A stretch of DNA of 7,774 nt from JBHHXG01 sp046756985 (lineage in GTDB: Bacteria > Pseudomonadota > Zetaproteobacteria > Mariprofundales > Mariprofundaceae). A program made the position numbers and the translations under genes. This document shows, in pieces, positions 4,648 to 7,774 of the stretch. The notes below the pieces were generated by a model. It was given only the letters and a program-made list of their open reading frames with translations. It was not told where the DNA came from and did not search any database. The stretch spans positions 1 to 7,774 of the forward strand of contig JBHHXG010000067.1 in assembly GCA_046756985.1 (NCBI GenBank). The letters are read 5' to 3'. The stretch's first letter is position 1. Each line of letters opens with the position of its first letter.

Positions 4648-6159
4648 ATGACAGCCACTGCACCGGATACGCTGCCAGAACACCTCCGGGCATTTCTGAA
4701 CCCTGACTTCTACCCGCATCCGGTTGCGTCCGTAGAACTGATCCAGACGCATATCTCCTGGGTATTCCTGACCAGCACCTACGCCTACAAGCTAAAAAAA
4801 CCACTGGATTTGGGTTTTCTTGATTTCACCACGATAGAAAAACGCAAATATTTCTGCGAACAGGAACTCATGCTGAACCGTCGGCTGGCGTCAGATATCT
4901 ATCTCGAGGTGTTGCCTGTTAGCCAGTGCAATGACAGCTATGCGCTCGGTGAGGCCGGGCAGGTTATCGATTATTGCCTGAAGATGGTGCAATTCGATCA
5001 GAGCGATCTGCTCGATCAAAGGCTGTCTGCTGGGACGTTTGATCCAGCTTGGATGGATATGCTGGCAGAAGATGTCGCAGCATTTCATGCCCATGCTGAA
5101 ACCGGACCCGAAATACAGGCCTTTGGCGATATCCGCTTCCTGCGCGCACATGTAGAGGCAAATTTTCAGGTCGCCGATAACCATATTGGCACAGCATTGT
5201 CCACAGCGACGCTAACAGCCATCCGGGATCACAGCCACACCCTGCTCAAAAGGCATGCGGGGACCATTGCCGAACGCCAGCGTGATCATGTTCGCAATTG
5301 CCATGGCGACTTGCACCTGAAAAACATCATGCTGTTTAAAGCCAGACCCTGCATCTTTGACTGTATCGAATTCAGCGATGAATACCGCATGATCGATACG
5401 ATGAATGATGCCGCATTTCTGGTCATGGACTGCGATGTCAGAGACCGCTCCGATCTTGGCTATCGCTTTCTGTCACGTTATCTGGAGTACACTGGCGATT
5501 ATGATGGCCTGAAACTGCTGCCACTGTATCTGTCGTACCGGGCCTGTGTACGTGGCAAGGTAGCCTGCCTGCTGGCGGAAGATGCCAGCCTTAATGCGGC
5601 CGCCAGGGCAGAACAACTGGACGAAGCCTCACACTATTTTTCACTGGCTGAGGCCTATGTCATGCGGCCCGGGCCAACTCTTTTTGCCATTGGCGGGTTC
5701 TCGGGAAGCGGAAAAAGCCACCTTGCATTGCAGGGCTGCGGATCGGAACACGCTGTGATTATCCGCTCGGATGCCACCCGCAAACGCATTACAATAGACC
5801 ACCCGGAATTGCCGCTGTATGGCCGGCAAATGAATGAACGAACCTATGCTTCGATGTTTGAAGCTGCGACAATGGCCTTGCAGGCAGGATTCTCCGTAAT
5901 ACTGGATGCGACATTTTTGAGACAGGAGGATCGGAATATCGCCCGCAATATCGCTGCAGAGCAAGGTGTGCCCTGCCGCCTGATATGGATTGATACGGAT
6001 GAGGCCGTATTGCATGAACGCGTAAGCCGCCGCCAGATGAGCGGCAGCGATATATCCGATGCCGATGTGCAGGTGCTCGAAAGGCAGTTGGCCGGTTACC
6101 AGCGTCCTGCAGAAACCGATATCATCTTTACTCCTGACAGCGGCGGGTGGCCCGGCTGA
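4648..6159 (+). CDS. Two-kinase fusion: aminoglycoside-phosphotransferase-like domain plus P-loop ATPase/kinase
   Basis: A 503-residue cytoplasmic protein with two phosphotransferase-like halves. The N-terminal half (about 1-335) has the protein-kinase-like APH fold: YKLKKPLDLGFLDF (47-60) with a likely ATP-binding lysine, the catalytic-loop motif HGDLHLKN (219-226, Asp221), and FDCIEF (237-242, Asp238) in the metal-binding DFG position. The C-terminal half (about 343-503) is a small P-loop kinase with Walker A GFSGSGKS (350-357), IIRSDATRK (371-379) and the Walker-B-like VILDATF (417-423). The architecture corresponds to the uncharacterised COG2187 plus COG0645 fusion. Substrates of both halves are unknown, and antibiotic modification should not be assumed. 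The ATG directly follows the TAA of the CysQ-like gene and has only a weak ribosome binding site, so translational coupling is likely. It is the last gene of the operon; its stop is 15 nt from that of the convergent PhoH gene. Confidence 0.88.
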   Translation: MTATAPDTLPEHLRAFLNPDFYPHPVASVELIQTHISWVFLTSTYAYKLKKPLDLGFLDFTTIEKRKYFCEQELMLNRRLASDIYLEVLPVSQCNDSYALGEAGQVIDYCLKMVQFDQSDLLDQRLSAGTFDPAWMDMLAEDVAAFHAHAETGPEIQAFGDIRFLRAHVEANFQVADNHIGTALSTATLTAIRDHSHTLLKRHAGTIAERQRDHVRNCHGDLHLKNIMLFKARPCIFDCIEFSDEYRMIDTMNDAAFLVMDCDVRDRSDLGYRFLSRYLEYTGDYDGLKLLPLYLSYRACVRGKVACLLAEDASLNAAARAEQLDEASHYFSLAEAYVMRPGPTLFAIGGFSGSGKSHLALQGCGSEHAVIIRSDATRKRITIDHPELPLYGRQMNERTYASMFEAATMALQAGFSVILDATFLRQEDRNIARNIAAEQGVPCRLIWIDTDEAVLHERVSRRQMSGSDISDADVQVLERQLAGYQRPAETDIIFTPDSGGWPG

Positions 6160-6174
6160 ACTTCAAGCAGGGAT

Positions 6175-7551
6175 TTACATCACTTCGGCGGCTCTGGCCG
6201 CAAGGCGGGAGCGTTCGCTGGCCTGCAATGTAATGTGTCCGGCATACGGCCAGCCGGCAAATCGTGTGACGGCCATCGAAAGCCCGTTGGTATGTGCAGT
6301 CAGATATGGCGTATCAATCTGGGCATTGTTGCCCAGAATAATAATCTTTGAACCCTCACCCATACGGGTCACCAGCGTTTTCATCTGATGCGGCGTCAGA
6401 TTCTGCGCCTCATCGACGATCAGCCATGTGCGAGTAAAAGTCCGACCGCGCGCAAACGACAGGGCAGCCACCTCAATATTGTATTGTCCCAGCTCGCCAA
6501 GTCCGTTGAAGTCATCCCCCAGGAGCAATGACAGATTGTCGCTAATCGCCCCCATCCACGGCTCCATTTTTTCCTTCTCGGTACCGGGAAGATACCCGAT
6601 ATCCTGCCCCATTGGCACGGTGGCGCGTGTAACCAGAATGCGGTCATAGATGCCCATATCCAGGGTCAGGTGCAGGCCACATGCCAGCGCCAGCAGCGTT
6701 TTGCCGGAACCGGCCAGGCCGAGGATGCTGATGAGATCGAGATCGGCATCCATCAGCAGGTTCATGGCGATGTTTTGCTCAAGGTTCCGGGCCTGCACGC
6801 CCCACACAGCGTGGCGGGATGTGCGATAGGAATAAATATCCCGCAAATGGACCTTGCGGTCATCATCGACACCCATGCAGCGCAATGCCACCTGCTTATC
6901 GCCCGGCAGGATCGCAAAATCATTCGGGTTTGGAAGACTCATCTCTTCTGGCCAGTTCAGGTGGTAATTACTGCCATGGCCACCGTCCTCTTTTTTGATG
7001 TCCTCCACGGTCATACCCTCTCCCATGGTACTCCATGTTTCATGATCCAGCTCAATGCGCCCGGCCACAAGCACATCAAGATCCTGCACCACCCTGTCCG
7101 AACGGTAGTCCTCGGTCACCAGACCCAGGGCACGGGCCTTGATTCGCAGGTTGATGTCCTTGGATACAAGGATGACCCCACGATCCTTATGTTCCTGCTG
7201 CAGAGACATTGTCACGGCGATGATGCGATTATCGGCACTGCCCGTAGCAAGGGGCTCCGGCAATATATCCAGCGCCCGGTGATTCAGCTCAAAGAACAGG
7301 CAACCGCCGCCGGGCAATGGACAGCCTTTATCCAGATCCTTGCAGTGCTCGCTCAATTCATCCAGTTGCCGCGATGCCTCGCGCACATTGCGGGCCAACT
7401 CGTCAAAACCGCGTTTAACCTTGTCCATTTCTTCGAGCACAACAATGGGCAACACCACATCGTGTTCATCGAAGCGGTTCAGGGCGTGCGGATCGTGAAT
7501 CAGTACATTGGTATCAAGGACGTAAATCTTGCGATCTTCTTTTGCAATCAA
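6175..7551 (-). CDS. PIN-PhoH (PhoH2/YlaK-type) ribonuclease-ATPase
   Basis: Fusion of an N-terminal PIN (VapC-like) nuclease and a C-terminal PhoH P-loop ATPase. Characterised PhoH2 proteins unwind and cleave RNA. PIN acidic residues are visible at Asp13 (VLDTNVLIHD), Glu40/Glu41, Asp107 (SADNRI) and Asp132 (SKDINLRIKA), so the nuclease looks intact. The PhoH part has Walker A GLAGSGKT (278-285), TRATVPMGQDIGYLPG (308-323), Walker B LIVDEAQN (377-384) and the sensor-like ILGNNAQID (405-413). I chose the TTG at 7551 because GGAGG sits 6 nt upstream (7558-7562) and homologues begin close to the KIYVLDTN strand; this gives 458 residues. A GTG at 7587 and ATGs at 7572 and 7569 are in frame but lack a comparable site. 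No antitoxin-like gene precedes it; it is divergent from the tRNA. Confidence 0.93.
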   Translation of the reverse strand: MIAKEDRKIYVLDTNVLIHDPHALNRFDEHDVVLPIVVLEEMDKVKRGFDELARNVREASRQLDELSEHCKDLDKGCPLPGGGCLFFELNHRALDILPEPLATGSADNRIIAVTMSLQQEHKDRGVILVSKDINLRIKARALGLVTEDYRSDRVVQDLDVLVAGRIELDHETWSTMGEGMTVEDIKKEDGGHGSNYHLNWPEEMSLPNPNDFAILPGDKQVALRCMGVDDDRKVHLRDIYSYRTSRHAVWGVQARNLEQNIAMNLLMDADLDLISILGLAGSGKTLLALACGLHLTLDMGIYDRILVTRATVPMGQDIGYLPGTEKEKMEPWMGAISDNLSLLLGDDFNGLGELGQYNIEVAALSFARGRTFTRTWLIVDEAQNLTPHQMKTLVTRMGEGSKIIILGNNAQIDTPYLTAHTNGLSMAVTRFAGWPYAGHITLQASERSRLAARAAEVM

Positions 7552-7557
7552 TGCCTG

Positions 7558-7562
7558 CCTCC
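7558..7562 (-). promoter_or_regulatory. Ribosome binding site supporting a TTG start for the PhoH gene
   Basis: GGAGG on the minus strand (within AGGGAGG, 7558-7564), 6 nt before the TTG at 7551. It would fall inside the coding sequence if any of the upstream GTG or ATG starts were used. Confidence 0.55.
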
Positions 7563-7586
7563 CTAACATCATGCCCGGTTGTGGCA

Positions 7587-7601
7587 CGCCAAAAAATGGC
7601 G
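7587..7601. repeat. Short inverted repeat in the PhoH leader
   Basis: CGCCA and TGGCG flank AAAAA (plus strand). In the minus-strand transcript this forms a 5-bp stem with a U5 loop, about 36 nt before the TTG start. The alternative GTG at 7587 lies in its arm, a further small argument against that start. A functional role is uncertain. Confidence 0.25.
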
Positions 7602-7641
7602 GCGCATTCTGTCAGAAGAATTTCACCTTCGCATGTATTGA

Positions 7642-7677
7642 TTTGATTGCGCGTTTGATTGGGCGTTTGAGGACAAG
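7642..7677 (+). repeat. 12-nt tandem repeat, three units
   Basis: TTTGATTGCGCG (7642-7653) and TTTGATTGGGCG (7654-7665) differ at one base. A third unit (7666-7677) keeps only the TTTGA start. The array lies in the spacer between the divergent PhoH and tRNA genes, ending 8 nt before the tRNA -35. It might be a protein-binding array or a short slippage product. Confidence 0.5.
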
Positions 7678-7685
7678 AGCCCTGC

Positions 7686-7713
7686 TTGACAGCAACCCTG
7701 CACTTGGCATTAT
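7686..7713 (+). promoter_or_regulatory. Sigma-70-type promoter of tRNA-Gly
   Basis: A perfect TTGACA -35 (7686-7691) is followed after 16 nt by CATTAT (7708-7713, four of six to consensus). A start near 7720 would place transcription a few bases before the mature tRNA 5' end at 7726. The stretch after the -10 is C/G-rich, as in stringently controlled stable-RNA promoters. Confidence 0.7.
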
Positions 7714-7725
7714 TCGCCACCTCTC

Positions 7726-7774
7726 GCGGGTATAGCTCAGTTGGTAGAGCGCGACCTTGCCAAGGTCGAGGTCA
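7726..7774 (+). tRNA. tRNA-Gly (anticodon GCC), 3' end cut by the window
   Basis: The first 49 nt of a tRNA are present. The acceptor 5' strand GCGGGTA is followed by a D arm (AGCTCAGTTGGTAGAGC) and an anticodon arm with stem CGACC/GGTCG (7752-7756 and 7764-7768). The loop TTGCCAA (7757-7763) gives anticodon GCC at 7759-7761, reading GGC and GGU glycine codons. The variable loop begins at the window end, so the T arm and the 3' acceptor strand are not seen. A promoter lies immediately upstream. Confidence 0.93.

Noticed and set aside
4648..6159. Aminoglycoside resistance gene
   Set aside because: Only the fold and catalytic-loop motif are shared. The P-loop fusion and gene context fit an uncharacterised metabolic kinase, not a resistance enzyme.
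6188..6201. GCGGC-TCTG-GCCGC hairpin near the convergent stops as a terminator
   Set aside because: It is inside the PhoH coding end, has only a 5-bp stem and lacks a T run on either strand.
6670..7566. Long plus-strand open frame of 298 codons
   Set aside because: It lies antisense over the PhoH gene, whose PIN and ATPase motifs are clear. The plus-strand translation is His/Gln-rich and matches no family.
7607..7617. TTCTG-T-CAGAA palindrome upstream of PhoH
   Set aside because: Arms of five bases are too short to be meaningful without conservation evidence.
7726..7774. tRNA-Gly as a phage or island attachment site
   Set aside because: No integrase gene or duplicated tRNA end is visible, and the 3' half of the tRNA lies outside the window.

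Overview
The window looks like a chromosomal segment of a respiring Gram-negative bacterium, most likely a pseudomonadote. The reasons are a heme-copper oxidase subunit III with an SCO-type copper chaperone, a lipobox-bearing di-heme cytochrome c peroxidase, strong AGGAGG-type ribosome binding sites, and a tRNA-Gly(GCC) resembling proteobacterial ones. I cannot assign a class or genus from the sequence alone. The gene content and an FNR/Anr-type box point to oxygen-responsive, possibly microaerophilic, respiration. There are no insertion sequences, CRISPR arrays, phage genes or defence genes.

Left arm, minus strand (1-1705): cytochrome oxidase subunit III is transcribed first. It is followed 16 nt later by an SCO1/SenC copper chaperone with a TTG start. 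The first 16 codons of a further gene start inside the sco 3' end behind a perfect AGGAGGG; its N-terminus looks like a signal sequence. This is a terminal-oxidase operon running off the left edge.

Divergent control region (1706-2253, about 550 bp): no convincing gene, but rich in sites. It holds a perfect TTGAT-N4-ATCAA box, a consensus TATAAT inside a near-perfect palindrome, an IHF-consensus match and an 18-bp inverted repeat. A short open frame ends just before the subunit III start.

Middle, plus strand (2254-6159): four tightly packed genes that look like one operon. They encode a stand-alone CBS-pair protein, a di-heme cytochrome c peroxidase lipoprotein, a CysQ/inositol-monophosphatase-family phosphatase, and a 503-residue two-kinase fusion (aminoglycoside-phosphotransferase-like fold plus a C-terminal P-loop kinase). 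The kinase ATG follows the phosphatase TAA directly. Peroxidase and oxidase both accept electrons from the periplasmic cytochrome c pool, so the two divergent operons plausibly share redox control. Why the adenylate-related genes (CBS, CysQ, kinase) travel with the peroxidase is not known.

Right arm: a PIN-PhoH (PhoH2/YlaK-type) RNA-processing ATPase lies convergent to the operon, with stops 15 nt apart. It is divergent from a tRNA-Gly(GCC) that has a clear sigma-70-like promoter and is cut by the window end. The PhoH/tRNA spacer holds a short 12-nt tandem repeat.

I found no demonstrably new system. The least understood part is the CysQ plus fused-kinase pair and its linkage to the peroxidase and CBS protein.
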